A DNA stretch of 64,000 nt from Albifimbria verrucaria (taxonomy: Eukaryota > Ascomycota > Sordariomycetes > Hypocreales > Stachybotryaceae): contig JAHREC010000049.1 of assembly GCA_020081605.1 (NCBI GenBank), positions 868,001-932,000 of the forward strand, in the 5' to 3' direction. Each line of letters opens with the position of its first letter. Position 1 is the stretch's first letter. The translations under genes were made by a program, and so were the position numbers. Below, piece by piece: positions 22,297 to 32,921 of the stretch. The notes under the pieces are model-generated. The model saw nothing but the letters and a program-made list of their open reading frames with translations. It had not been told where the DNA came from and did no database searches.

Positions 22297-24285
22297 TTAC
22301 AAAAGTTCAGCTTCTTGGCCCGTAAACTCTTCGATATCCGCCTTGACCCATGGCATTGGGGTAACAAATGTTACATCGACATATCTGATACGCTCTTTAC
22401 GCTCCTTATTTATATCCTCGTCGAGCTGTTCGAAATCCCTGAAACTTCTTGGTATGCTATAACCTTCGGCATCTTTCCCTGGTAGGCTGGTCTTTTTCTC
22501 CTTCTCCCTTGTATAAGTGGCCAGTTCTTCGTAAGTTGCCTGCTTCAAGCCCACCATCTAGCATACCGACAGCGCGACCCGAAAAATCGAAGACGCACGC
22601 ACCAGAATCACCCGGAGCCGAGAAACAGGAGCGTGTCTTCCAAGATCCAATCACAGGTAGGCACCAACATATTTGGTCCTCTAAATTGCTCTCTGGGGTG
22701 CGAATCACAGCCTCGATGTCGCAGGCAACACCGAATGTGAGATCTGTCGTTCGGCCTCTCTTTCCTACTGGGAAGGGCTTCCGAGGGCCTGGCTTATATG
22801 GCCTGATGCCCGAGATTTGGAGAAACCCATGTTCATCCAATTCCAGTGGTTCCTCTTTCTCCACTTGTTCACATCCCCAGAGTTCAATGGCATTAAGCTG
22901 ATCAAGGCCACCTATATAGACCTTGTTCTGCTGACGACCGTCGAACTGCGACTGATCTAGTTCCACAAGAGCCCAATCCCTGAGCTGACCTTGGGTAGAG
23001 TGAACTCTTAGGGCCGGGGAATAGGCGACTTGTCCAATAATACGTGCTTGGGGCTGGAGTTTAGTTTGCTCCCGCTCAGTACTCTCTGTCTCTTGAATGA
23101 GACCTTTAGCGTATCGCACAAGTTGTTCCCACTGAGCTAGATCAGCTTCGTCCTTGGGAGTGGCGATGCCTTTGAACACCCTCCGCTGACGAATTCCGGC
23201 TTGAACTTCGACAATTTCAACATGACGCTTCATACTTTCGCGGCACTTCTGAATTGAACTCAAGGGGTAGGACATATATAACCGCTCTTTTGTTGTCAAG
23301 GGTCTATAATTCAGAGAAGAGTCCACTCGATTGGCTCCCAACGCGACATGGCGACTTATCAAGCCATAAATCTTTGTTTTGTCAGGTGCCAGCTGCCAGT
23401 AAAGCCCCATGGTTCCTCTCATAGTCCCTTGTGGGTCGTCCAATTCGTTTTCTGAGTTGACTTTTTGGGACGACTGAATGATCTCATAGCCCAGGGAGGA
23501 GTGTAGTCGGAGCGCATCTGTGTTAATCATTGCTGAATATATGTCCCTGTCTTGATCTCCGCTCATGCTCCAATGCTGCTCGTCAATCTGTTGTTGGAAG
23601 TGTTTGCGAAAGCTGACTTGCTGGGAGACAACCGCATCCATCAGCTCCACTTCAACACCCGAAATATCAGCATCCTGAAGAATGCGCCGGCATAGAAGAG
23701 CCTTTCTAATAGCTGAATCCCACTCAAACTCAATACCATTAACTCCAACTAATAGTATAACGTGGGAAGAGTCGTCTTGTCCATTAACGATCCTGGTAGG
23801 GTAGAAGAAACGCCAGTCACAGCCTTTAAGAGCTTCAATAATTTTGTGCTCAACTTCGGATGACCATTTTAAGAGAATATCGTGCTGAAATATAGGTCGG
23901 AAGGATTTATAACCACGGCCGCGTTCTTGGTATCGTGTCCATGCTGTAGAACTGGTTCTGGCGATAAGGACAGGGGGCCATCCAAGCCTTCATAGTACCA
24001 GTCTCTTTCTTCCTCTTGTGGTGGATATTGCGACTGCGGCAAACTATCCATATCTTCCACACTCCAATCGTCGCCCTCGCCTACGCGTATGCTTTCGTCC
24101 GACGTACAGGTATCTGATATATCATCAAGAATACCGGGACCGAATTCGACAAGTTCGTTTTCGAATGCAATCGTAGATGCAATAGTAGGCTCCTGAGCTC
24201 TCGCCTTGCTCCGAGGAAGCGTTACATCTATGTATGAATCAGATAGCTTTCTCTTCAGTGGAATTAAGCGGGCAGGGAAAGCCAT
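22297..24285 (-). pseudogene. Trypsin-like serine protease-fold protein, frame broken twice
   Basis: Three minus-strand frames together make one protein. The N-terminal 130 or so residues (24285 to about 23940) are acidic and low-complexity. A second frame, open from about 23950 to 22457, contains HDILLKWSSEVEHKI and then the protease-like core: SRHVAL (candidate His), DWALVELD (candidate Asp) and SAPGDSGACVFD (candidate Ser in GDSG). The third frame (22557-22297) holds the family-like end DVTFVTPMPWVKADIEEF. One shift lies near 23940 and another near 22540; no good intron explains either. It may be a decayed gene, or an intact gene with single-base sequence errors as seen elsewhere here. No signal peptide, so probably intracellular. 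It is divergent from the microexon gene. Confidence 0.65.
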
Positions 24286-24289
24286 TTTA

Positions 24290-25092
24290 TATGCAGTACT
24301 TAACTGAAACCTATAATGAGCTGTAAAGTTATTTTCAACAGAACACCTTGATAGTGTTCGTGGGTATGCGATGCGTTGCTAATTCTTTCAGTGCGGAGCG
24401 TGAACAGAAATAATTCTTGGTGAAGTCAGAAAGGTAGGTAGCCTTTCCCATGCCAGTCGCATATTTGACGTCGCTTGTCGAGACACCTGCCTTAAGTCTG
24501 GCTACAGTGCTTATGGCAGTTCGTACCTACCCTTCACCAGGTGCTGTATGTTATGATACATCTTCGGTGCGTCTTTTGGACGGTCCCTTTCCACCATCAG
24601 CCCGATTTTCCCGTAAGTGACCCCCGTTCAGTTGGTTATTCTACCTTCATTGCCGTCGTATTCCCTGCCATCGTTGATTCTGGGTTCAAGGATTTTTGTA
24701 CCCTGATGTGTCCCAACATGCCTCATCCTAATTCTTCCCCGTGTCGTGTGCCACTTCAATTCCTTCTTCCATGTATGCAAGGCTTGAAGTCTACTCGATT
24801 TACTAACCTTGAGGCTGCGCAGATCCGACGATTTCGTAAGTACATACCAACATTCTAATAACCTCAAGTTATGCCGTCGTCAAACAGGGTTCAAGAATAT
24901 CACTGACTCGATTTCTAATGTCCTGGTTCCGCAGATCCGCAACGCAGTGAGTAACTATAATCATTCCTTTCAGAACAAATGATGCTGACTCTTCTTATTA
25001 GCTAATATTCCGAATCTTTCGTGAGTTGATGCTATTCTCAGCGATCATCATACTTCAGAGTTGCTGACAACTCTCTGCGTGTGTCAATGTAG
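24290..25092. promoter_or_regulatory. Shared 5' region of divergent genes; possible unresolved 5' microexons
   Basis: Lies between the ATG of the trypsin-like gene (24285, minus) and the first exon of the microexon gene that can be placed. It contains several strong splice-like signals on the plus strand (GTAAGT at 24613 and 24836, GTGAGT at 24947 and 25021, CAG or TAG acceptors at 24600, 24822, 24934 and 25001), so further tiny exons probably exist. An ATG at 24513 is a candidate start. I could not chain these exons into the zinc-knuckle frame without meeting a stop. Confidence 0.4.
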
Positions 25093-27047
25093 CATTACAA
25101 ACGCACCATGGTATGTTTAGACTCTTTAATTTCAGCGATAAGCTCTAATTGAATGTCAATAGCCTGTGACTGTTCGTCCAAACTCTGTCTAGTTTATAGC
25201 GGCCCTGTCTAATAGTGTAGTGCTACAATTGCTTTGGTCTGGGCCATATTGCCCGTGATTGTCGACAGGTAAGTGGTTTTCTACAACATGCGGCTCCATT
25301 TAGTACTCAATTATTTGCAGAAGTACTTGAGAAGCATAACTAATCATTATATATTTAGAAGAAACGACGCGACTCGGGCTCGGTAAGTTCTTCTTTATCT
25401 TCAATTTATCCTAAGTTGCATTACGCTAATCATTCATAGACATCTCGTGTAAGCCGATACCCATGCCAACGATTATTACGCACCAGAAGAATTGTACTCC
25501 TGCCCCATAGAGCCTTATAGCTAACTCAAGTCTAAGAACGTAACTCCTAAAGGCCCCCTCCTGGTCCGGCGGTGAGTAATGGTTTTTATTATTCGTACAT
25601 TTATCTTCCATCTCAGCCCATTGCTCCAGCCGCTTGTACTCTCAGCAAGTGATATGATTGCAGTAACTAATTAACAGCACAGATCAAGCACAATGTAAGG
25701 TCTCCACTTTCGAGATTCTTCTGATAATTGCTGACATGCTCGAAAAAGGAGTCACTGAAGAGGAAGGTTTGTGTATTTGGTTTCCTCTGCTTTTGTCACC
25801 ACTCATCGTTAACTTTTCTACAGAACGAGAGCGAAGTGAATTTCTCAAAGACCCAAATATTCAAGAATGGACTGACTGACTATGGGCTAAAGGATGCTGC
25901 TAAGGAGGAGCCGCCTCCAAAAGTGAGTGATGCCATCGTTCTACTGAGGGAGTTAATGCTAATACTCTGATAGAAAGGCACACGTAAAGTGAGTGGCTTT
26001 CTGCCCTGACTACATATCTCCAAGCTTACCTTCGTTATTACTATCAGTACCTCGAAAAAGGGTCGAGGTACGCCACGTTGTCTGCACCAAGATGAGTACT
26101 TTTTGACTCACAATACTTTACCTATCAGCTCTATACATCGAAAGCTCGAGTATGGCTCCAAAATGAAACACGCTTATATCACACTGACCGTAAATAAGGA
26201 AATCGATGAGAAGCTCCAGATACTGGAGCAGGTATGTTCCTTCATTTATAATTGTTAACACTTACAAACTGACAACGTTATAGAAATATATGAAAGAGAA
26301 GAGTGTAAGTTCTATTCATAAATCCTTTTCTGTTCCCCGAGACATTGCTAAATATTGAACTACCAATAGACTTTGAAAAAGGAGCAGGAGGTATGTAATC
26401 GTCTATGATCCTAGTCAACACTAGCCTTACTTAACCCTTTTCTAGAAGTGCTACGACAGGGCCGCCGTAAGTTATTTCTACCGAATTTGACTATCGTATA
26501 GAATATTAACTTAGCTCAGAAATGCATGCTTGACCTAGAGGTAAGAAGACTTTTACCGCTGCAAATTCTCTGGCTAATATATCATTTAATAGAATTTCGA
26601 GTGTGAAGAGGTAAAGTTGACTGATAATTGGGTAATAAGCAACCACTAATGCACCAGTTTTAGGACGTTTCTACTCGCATCCAGGTATATATAACACCAT
26701 GCTTATAAATTTCTTGATTGCTGAAGTATTTAGAACGAGATAGAGAAGCGCCTCGTAAGTGAGATTTATGTTCGCAGGGGTAACGTAGCTAACATCTTAT
26801 TTAGAATGAGCAAAAGAAGAAGAAGGTAGTACTACATTCAACACTGTCGTTTGACCTGTCTTGTGTGTGCTGACCTAGCTTCATAGGCTGAGGAGAACAG
26901 CGTAAGAGAATCCATATCCTCTTGTCGCACTTCTCCAATTTCTATGCTAAACAAAACTTTGCGTCGTACAGCCTGAATCTGAACCAGCTGAGAAGGTAAT
27001 TCATTTGTTCCCAATAAAAAGTTATGAACTAAATGTTATAGGCTTGA
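25093..27047 (+). CDS. Microexon gene: CCHC zinc knuckle plus heptad-exon coiled-coil tail
   Basis: At least 23 exons in 1.83 kb. Resolved: 25221-25268, 25359-25382, 25440-25448, 25531-25571, 25617-25635, 25683-25694, 25749-25766, 25824-25922, 25974-25983, 26048-26067, 26129-26149, 26199-26231, 26284-26304, 26370-26390, 26446-26466, 26520-26540, 26593-26610, 26664-26684, 26734-26754, 26805-26825, 26887-26901, 26972-26995, 27042-27047 (stop TGA). Introns are 45-90 bp, GT-AG, nearly all phase 0, total coding 564 nt (187 residues). The first resolved exon encodes CYNCFGLGHIARDC, a CX2CX4HX4C zinc knuckle (RNA or single-strand nucleic-acid binding in known families). A basic linker, a 33-residue exon, and a Lys/Glu-rich tail follow: KYMKEKS, TLKKEQE, KCYDRAA, NEIEKRL and so on. 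Eight exons are exactly 21 nt. Upstream candidates 25093-25110 and 25163-25171 fit phase 0; the start codon is unresolved. I recognise no family. Confidence 0.75.
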
Positions 27048-27080
27048 TTCTTTCTTCTTCTTCTTTTTTTTTCTTTTGGT
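27048..27080 (+). repeat. Pyrimidine tract after the microexon gene stop
   Basis: A TTC/T-rich run directly follows the stop codon of the microexon gene and probably lies in its 3' UTR. Confidence 0.6.
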
Positions 27081-29851
27081 CCTCATTCTCCCATCAACGT
27101 TCGTCTTTGTGAGTTACTTCATTTCCGCTACTTTCTTTCCAAGATATTGGGATATAAATCTATACTGACAGTCAGAAAGTTATTAGCATGTATAGGTTGA
27201 CGGAGGCGGCAGTTTTATAGAATGGCAAGGCTATATATGAATAATGCAAACCAGGGTTTCATCATCAACTCATTCTTCATTCACTTGGCATTCGCCAGTA
27301 CTAATAGCATCTGTCGGCGGTTTCCACGAACGACCTTTGAATATCATGCCACCCAAGTCAACTTCATGTTGAAACGTGCTGATAGCCGAAGTAGACGTGA
27401 TCACGGCTCTTAAATCAGTTTATAGGGGTTGTCTGGTAGGAGACTCCATCCTCAAACATGGAGTAAGTATTTTGGATAACCTGGCAATGTTGTACTGTAA
27501 ATAGGGAGCACTAGTTTTAGACTTGACCATGTCGGATTGTGTCGCATCTATTTCTCTCTTTGGAATCACCCCATAGGTATTGCTAGCGTTCAGGGTGATT
27601 TAAAATCAAATCATTTACTCGAGTTTAAACCCTAAAATAAAAAGCTCAATATAGACCATCTACTACAACAACCGCTCGACTACAGCGTGAACAATCTATG
27701 GGGTGATGTCAATCGGTATTTCCAGGACAATAGTCCGGAGCGGAGCCGGGGCCAAGCGGAGCCAAAGCCGGAAGTACTCTGCACAGGAAACAAAAGATGG
27801 CGACACGTGACAGCATTTCTTTTTGGGAGGCCTAATACGGAAAACAGTCGAATGAATGATGCTGGTTGGGTGTGTCTGCGTCCATGCTGGCATACCCTGG
27901 CCCAGGTGAATCATAGCCATTATTAGAAGCCAAGCTGGACCGTGTGTTGGCCTAATGTCGTCATGCAGGTGACAAGATCTGGTACCGCAGAGCCAGGTCA
28001 GTGAACCAGATCACCGGGGCAGGCACCGAAAACGCCAACTGCATTTTTGCAGGCAGGACGAGGCGAGGCGAGGCGATGCTTAAGTGAGTTGTGGTCACTG
28101 GAAAGTGAATCCATGATGGGGACATGACTCATGTTCTTGGGATGAGGTTGTGCCTGGTGAGTGCAGTGACGCAGGGCAACCCCACGCGCAATGCCACAAC
28201 GGCCAGGCAGCGCCGCAAAGATGCTTGCGATTTTGCAATGTGTTGCATACCTGAGGCAAATGCATATATGTTTGTCTGTGCGTGCAACGGGGAGGTCAGT
28301 CGTGGCTCGTGAATTTCGGTGCCTGGTTGCAGACTGGGATAGGAGCCCGTGTAAGTCGGTTGAGTGCCTACCCCACAGCAAGCAATTTTATGTTTAGCGT
28401 TGGGGAGGGCCGAGGTACAGACAGAGGTGGCAGTTTTCCGGCAGAGGTTTGACTGTGTAGCTTATGCAAGGGGTAAGTGATGGTGGATTCTCTCCGATTG
28501 CTGGCGGGTGTTGGGGTGGCTGGCTGAACGGAACGGTTGTGGTGAAGGCGTGCCTGATTTATTGATTGACTGTCTCGATCCATCAGGTTCCATTCAACGT
28601 TTTGTGGAGGCCCATCCGGTACCGCACTAGTTAGCAGAAGCAGCAGCAGCAGGTCGGCAGGTCCAGACAGTTAGTACCTAGTAGGCTTGGTACTGGAGGA
28701 CAGGTAATGGGATGGGGCTAGACCGGGTTGGGCCATGTACTGGGAACACCTCGTGGCTGGCGGAGCGTAGTGCTGGGCGGGCGCGGCGGGTGCACCTGAC
28801 AAAGTGGGCAAAGTACCGGTACTTGTGGAGCAGCGCCCAGGGTCGGTTGTGGGACGTGGGCCGGATGACAAAACGTCACAGCAGCGATTGCCCCCAAGCT
28901 TTCCACTTCTTCCTCTCCGTCACTCACTCACCTCACCTATGTCATGACAGCAGCAGTATCGTGCTCTTCCTTTTCTGCTTCTCCGGCTGCACCGCTGAAC
29001 GGCCTTCTCACCCCACGATCCTCACCTCACCTTGCCTCGCTTCGCCCCCTGTGCCTGGCGCCGATTCCAGCCAACAGTCTCCGGCCCGTCTTGCCCCGAG
29101 CCCTTGCTGACAGCTCTTGATTTGGGGTGCGTGCTGTGCGTGCCCTGGACGTATTCGCATACGACGTTGTCAATAGGCTGCTGCTCCGACTGGCTGTGCT
29201 ACCTTGCGACTCTGACTGTCTTGGCTGCGTCTGTTGAGAAGGAGTCCACCACCAGGCAGCTGTACCTCGACTTAGGTATGACTCCCCTCACACAAGCTCC
29301 AGCGGTTCTTCGCCTTCTTCAGCTGCCGGTTACCTGGCCTTCACTTCACGTCACTTGGCTTGACTCCTGTGGCCTTTTCCCTTTTAGACCTTGATGTCCT
29401 ATTCAAGTAATCCGTTGGCCATTGTTCCTCTTCCGCTAACACCTCCTCTCCGCATCCTCAGTTCATCACCGCATTGTCTGAGCATCGAGCCTCCATTCGG
29501 CTTCGTTATTCCATTCTGTTCTATTCTTACCGGGTCCACTTATCGACGATCTCCTATCCTTAATTCGATCCGACCTTTCCTTCGTCGCTGCGACCTCACC
29601 TCCTCCTTCCATCAGCATCATCAAGAGCCACGGCCGGCTGCGATACGAAGCTTCATTAGGTCCGCCGTCGCGAGCTCCTGATTGCGAGCTTCTCCGCACA
29701 CCGCCGGCATCAATTCCGTCCAACTCCCTGCGAAGATTCGACCGGCACCTATAACTCCGTCACTCTGGCTTTCCGCGCGCTCCGACTTGCCGGCCTCGCA
29801 GTCGGCCTTGGGTTAAGTGCCTTCACTGCGTACCAACGTAACCGCGCGCAG
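27081..29851. other. Intergenic at the accessory/core boundary
   Basis: About 2.8 kb with no credible gene. Composition changes from AT-rich to GC-rich around 27.7-28 kb. Short CAG repeats occur at about 28631-28650. The right end (29300-29850), with runs of CT-rich sequence, is probably the promoter and 5' leader of the RING gene. Confidence 0.5.
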
Positions 29852-31660
29852 ATGGAGTCCCCGACTGGAAGGCAGGGCCACCTCGACGCAACGGCCGGTC
29901 GTGAAGTTGTATACTGCCATGCTTGCTCCAACGAGTGGTACCGAGACGAGCATGGTCTCGAATGTCCCGCTTGCTCGAGTGAGATCACCGAGATTGTACG
30001 TGGTTCCTTTCCTCTCATTCCTGCATTCATGCTAACCTCACCTCAGGTAAGTCCTGACAACGACCCGCGCGACTTTGAAAACACACATCACTCGTCCGCA
30101 TCCACGTCGCCCGAAATCCCTCTCTACCGTTTTGGCGAGGACTCCGATCCCGAGGAAGCTGATATCGAGGAACACCTTGGGCCCCATGGCTTCGTGTATC
30201 GTCGCAGTACTAGGGATGGCGCTGAAGACAACCACCACAACCCCGACATCCAGCCGGTCCTCGAGGCGTTTTGTCGATATGATCCATGCATTCGGGCCCC
30301 TCAACGCAGGTTCAATCCTGATGGTTCGCCCCAGCCTGATCCGCCCAGGCGTTTTGGAGAGCCCCATATTCATCGAGCTACCTTCACCTCCAACACCATG
30401 GGTGGAGGCACCGCTTCCGTTACCATCTTTTCAGGCCCTCCACCTCGAGCTTTTGGCGACGGCCCGCATGGGGAGGAGATCCGTTTCAAGCGTATGAACA
30501 ACCCTCTCCGCCCCCATCCGAACCGCCTACTCCACGGCGCGCGGTCATCTCCTAATTATCTTGGCTAACCAGCGTTCCAGTATCTTCACTAACGTGATCC
30601 GTGACATGGGGCCACCGGAAGGCGGACAGCAGGGAGGACCACCGCCAGGGCTGGCTCGCAGTCTTCATGATATCTTGAGTCTGTTCAACCCTGGAACCGC
30701 GATTGCTGGTGATGCGGTCTATTCTCAAGAGGCACTCGACCGCATCATTAGTAATCTGATGGAGGCGAATCCTCAGTCCAATGCCGCGCCACCTGCATCA
30801 GAAGAAGCGCTGCAGAAGCTCGATCGACGTGTTGTCGACCAGGAACTGCGCAGTCAGGATGACAAGTTTGATTGTTCCATATGCATCGATGAGATGAAGG
30901 TAGGAGACACCATTATCATTCTCCCTTGCACGCACAAGTTCCACGAGAATTGCGGTGTTACTTGGCTGAAGGAACATAACACTTGTCCGGCTTGCCGAGC
31001 ATCTATCGAGAAGAGCGAGCCTCGAGAGGGGTCTGACCAGAATAACAATGGGCAGGCGGGCGGACCTGGTGACGATAGCACTGGAGGATCTGGCGCGCCA
31101 CCAATTCCAGGTAATCGACCAGCCTTTTCTCAGTTCCAGGCGTTTGGCACCGCTTCGAATCCCTGGTCCCAGGTTGGTTCGCCAAACCCAGGACCAGACT
31201 CCAGCAGCAATCCTACCGAGCGTCCCGTCCGCTACTCGCGCCCACCGAGCCACAGCCAGAGCATGCTCAATGAGGCCATGCGCAGCATTTCTTCCCGTCA
31301 GTTTGATCGCGAGAAGAGCGCGAGCGTGAGCGTGAACGAGATCGCGGTGAGACTTCTGGATTTAGCTACGACACCTCACGACTGCAGCGACGAAACTCCA
31401 TGTCGCCAACCAGCCCTAGGATGGGTCCCGGAGAGCAAGGATCGCGCATCAGACAGCGAAGCCCTTCGGAGAGCAGCAGCAGCCGACGCAGTGCAAGAGA
31501 GGGTGAGACCCGCCGTCAGTCTGGTCTCGGACCCTTGAGTTGGCTCCGAGATAGATTTTCAGGCAATGGGGGAACGGAAACAGCCCCAATCGAGATGACA
31601 GACGTAGTTAGTATCAGTATTGTCACTAGATTTGTGGTTGACTTGGAGTTCCATGCATAG
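29852..31660 (+). CDS. RING-H2 E3 ubiquitin ligase, RNF126/RNF115-like
   Basis: Exon 1 is 29852-29995, with an in-frame 51-bp intron 29996-30046. The N-terminus has a zinc-ribbon, YCHACSNEWYRDEHGLECPAC, like the BCA2/RNF126 N-terminal zinc finger. A second intron probably ends at 30580 (best-phase donor 30544, only 37 bp, so uncertain). The RING-H2 domain follows at about 30870-31010: CSICIDEM, LPCTHKFHENC, WLKEHNTCPAC, the C3H2C3 pattern that recruits E2 enzymes. The C-terminal region is disordered and Ser/Pro/Arg-rich. Near 31311-31316 the frame must shift by one base (AA where AAA is expected) to keep an ER/DR-rich stretch and the tail ending in SGLGPLSWLRDRF at about 31560. Function: ubiquitin transfer, substrate unknown. 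Confidence 0.85.
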
Positions 31661-32414
31661 CACATTCGAACCATGCGTCGCTATGGACGCGGTTGTTTCA
31701 TTATGCGCTGGCATTGGTACGGCGTTGGGTAGGACCTGCTTGCTTTATTATTTGACGAACCAACATGGGTAGCTCGGGGTGAGATGGACAGAAACGTGAA
31801 CAGTGAGAATATATTAGCTTTTGGGGTTGGCATTGATAGGAATGCGGCCAAGGGCGCACCAAGAAGTGCAGAAGCAGTGGCGGTAATGGTTATAGGTAAC
31901 TAGCCATGGGGATTGGAAGGATGCGTGCTAGCTTGAGTGCACAGTATTGGCTTAGAGGTAGATGGCTATCAAGATACCCCAGGAAAGGAATGCAATGAGA
32001 TATTGTAATTTGGACATGGAATTGAGTGACAGTTATGATTTGAGTAGGCAGACACCGAGTCGACAGACCAGCGATTACGTTGGAGCTGCTAATGGCTCAA
32101 TATGGCAATTCGGACAAAGGTGGGGGCATTTCCGGCACGGAGCTCTGCCAAGACCCGGGGTTAGGATTTCCACTTTTGGCTGTAGAAACCCCGGTTTCAA
32201 CACTTGTCCACCTGAAGACAATCTGCTAGAGAATTTGGGTAAAAGCAGCGTTCTATTATCAATGACGACTATGTACAGTTTCCAACACCAATACTCAGGT
32301 AATGACACACGGTACGCCCCTAAAGTATACCCCGAAAGCAACCGCCTATATCTAACTTATACATCTAGCATGGACTACCGGATGTGTGTCTCCCAAATGC
32401 TCATGCTTTGTTGC
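31661..32414. other. Intergenic between convergent genes
   Basis: 3' flanks of the RING gene and the secreted-protein gene. A 193-codon plus-strand ORF (31962-32543) runs into the antisense of the latter and has no domain, so I do not call it. Confidence 0.45.
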
Positions 32415-32921
32415 TTACTGGAGCTCCACAGTGTAGCATGGTACGGTAGCAATCGTTTTGTCTTCGCTCAGGACTGGCTGGCCGAGGATGAACTTGCGCT
32501 GCAGCTCCTGGTATTTACCAGTGGCTTGCAGGATGACCTTTGAGTTCTGATGGGGGCTGTCACCGACGCCGGACTGCTCCAGGAAGAAGGGCGAGCCATC
32601 GTCTGCGTGTCCGTATACGTAGATGGAGTCGTACTGAGCTGTTACCTGTTTTGTGGTCTCGTTGAATACAATTACAGGTACGGCAAAACCACCCTCGATA
32701 GTGGCAGAAAAGGCAGGTCCGCAGATGGAGCCGCCGGTAAAGGGCTCCACGACACGTACACTGCCCTGGATAAGTGGAATAGGATCATAAGGCTTGGCGA
32801 GGTGTACAGTCGCCGTGAAGAGGTGTGTAAGACCGCTTGCCGCCGCGGCAGCAGTGCAAGCGGTGTTGTTCAGAGCGGAGATGGCGACCATGGCAACGAC
32901 ACGGGTGAAGAAGCTTCGCAT
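32415..32921 (-). CDS. Secreted DUF3237-like protein
   Basis: 168 residues from the ATG at 32921; an upstream ATG at 33083 is in frame but would hide a clear signal peptide (MRSFFTRVVAMVAISAL, ending in an Ala-rich stretch), so 32921 is preferred. The mature part has LFTATVHLAKPYDPIPLIQG, GGSICGPAFSATIEGG and a YVYGHADDGSPFFL stretch, resembling the small beta-barrel fold of the DUF3237/UPF0311 family. Similarity is from overall shape and the GG..GP..A..EGG pattern, so the family is tentative. The gene looks intact. Likely extracellular; function unknown. Confidence 0.7.
   Translation of the reverse strand: MRSFFTRVVAMVAISALNNTACTAAAAASGLTHLFTATVHLAKPYDPIPLIQGSVRVVEPFTGGSICGPAFSATIEGGFAVPVIVFNETTKQVTAQYDSIYVYGHADDGSPFFLEQSGVGDSPHQNSKVILQATGKYQELQRKFILGQPVLSEDKTIATVPCYTVELQ

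Noticed and set aside
25221..25268. Zinc knuckle as a retrotransposon gag remnant
   Set aside because: No reverse transcriptase, integrase or terminal repeats nearby, and the exon is part of a long, correctly phased splice chain.
31962..32543. 193-codon plus-strand ORF
   Set aside because: Its 3' part is antisense to the secreted DUF3237-like gene and it has no domain.
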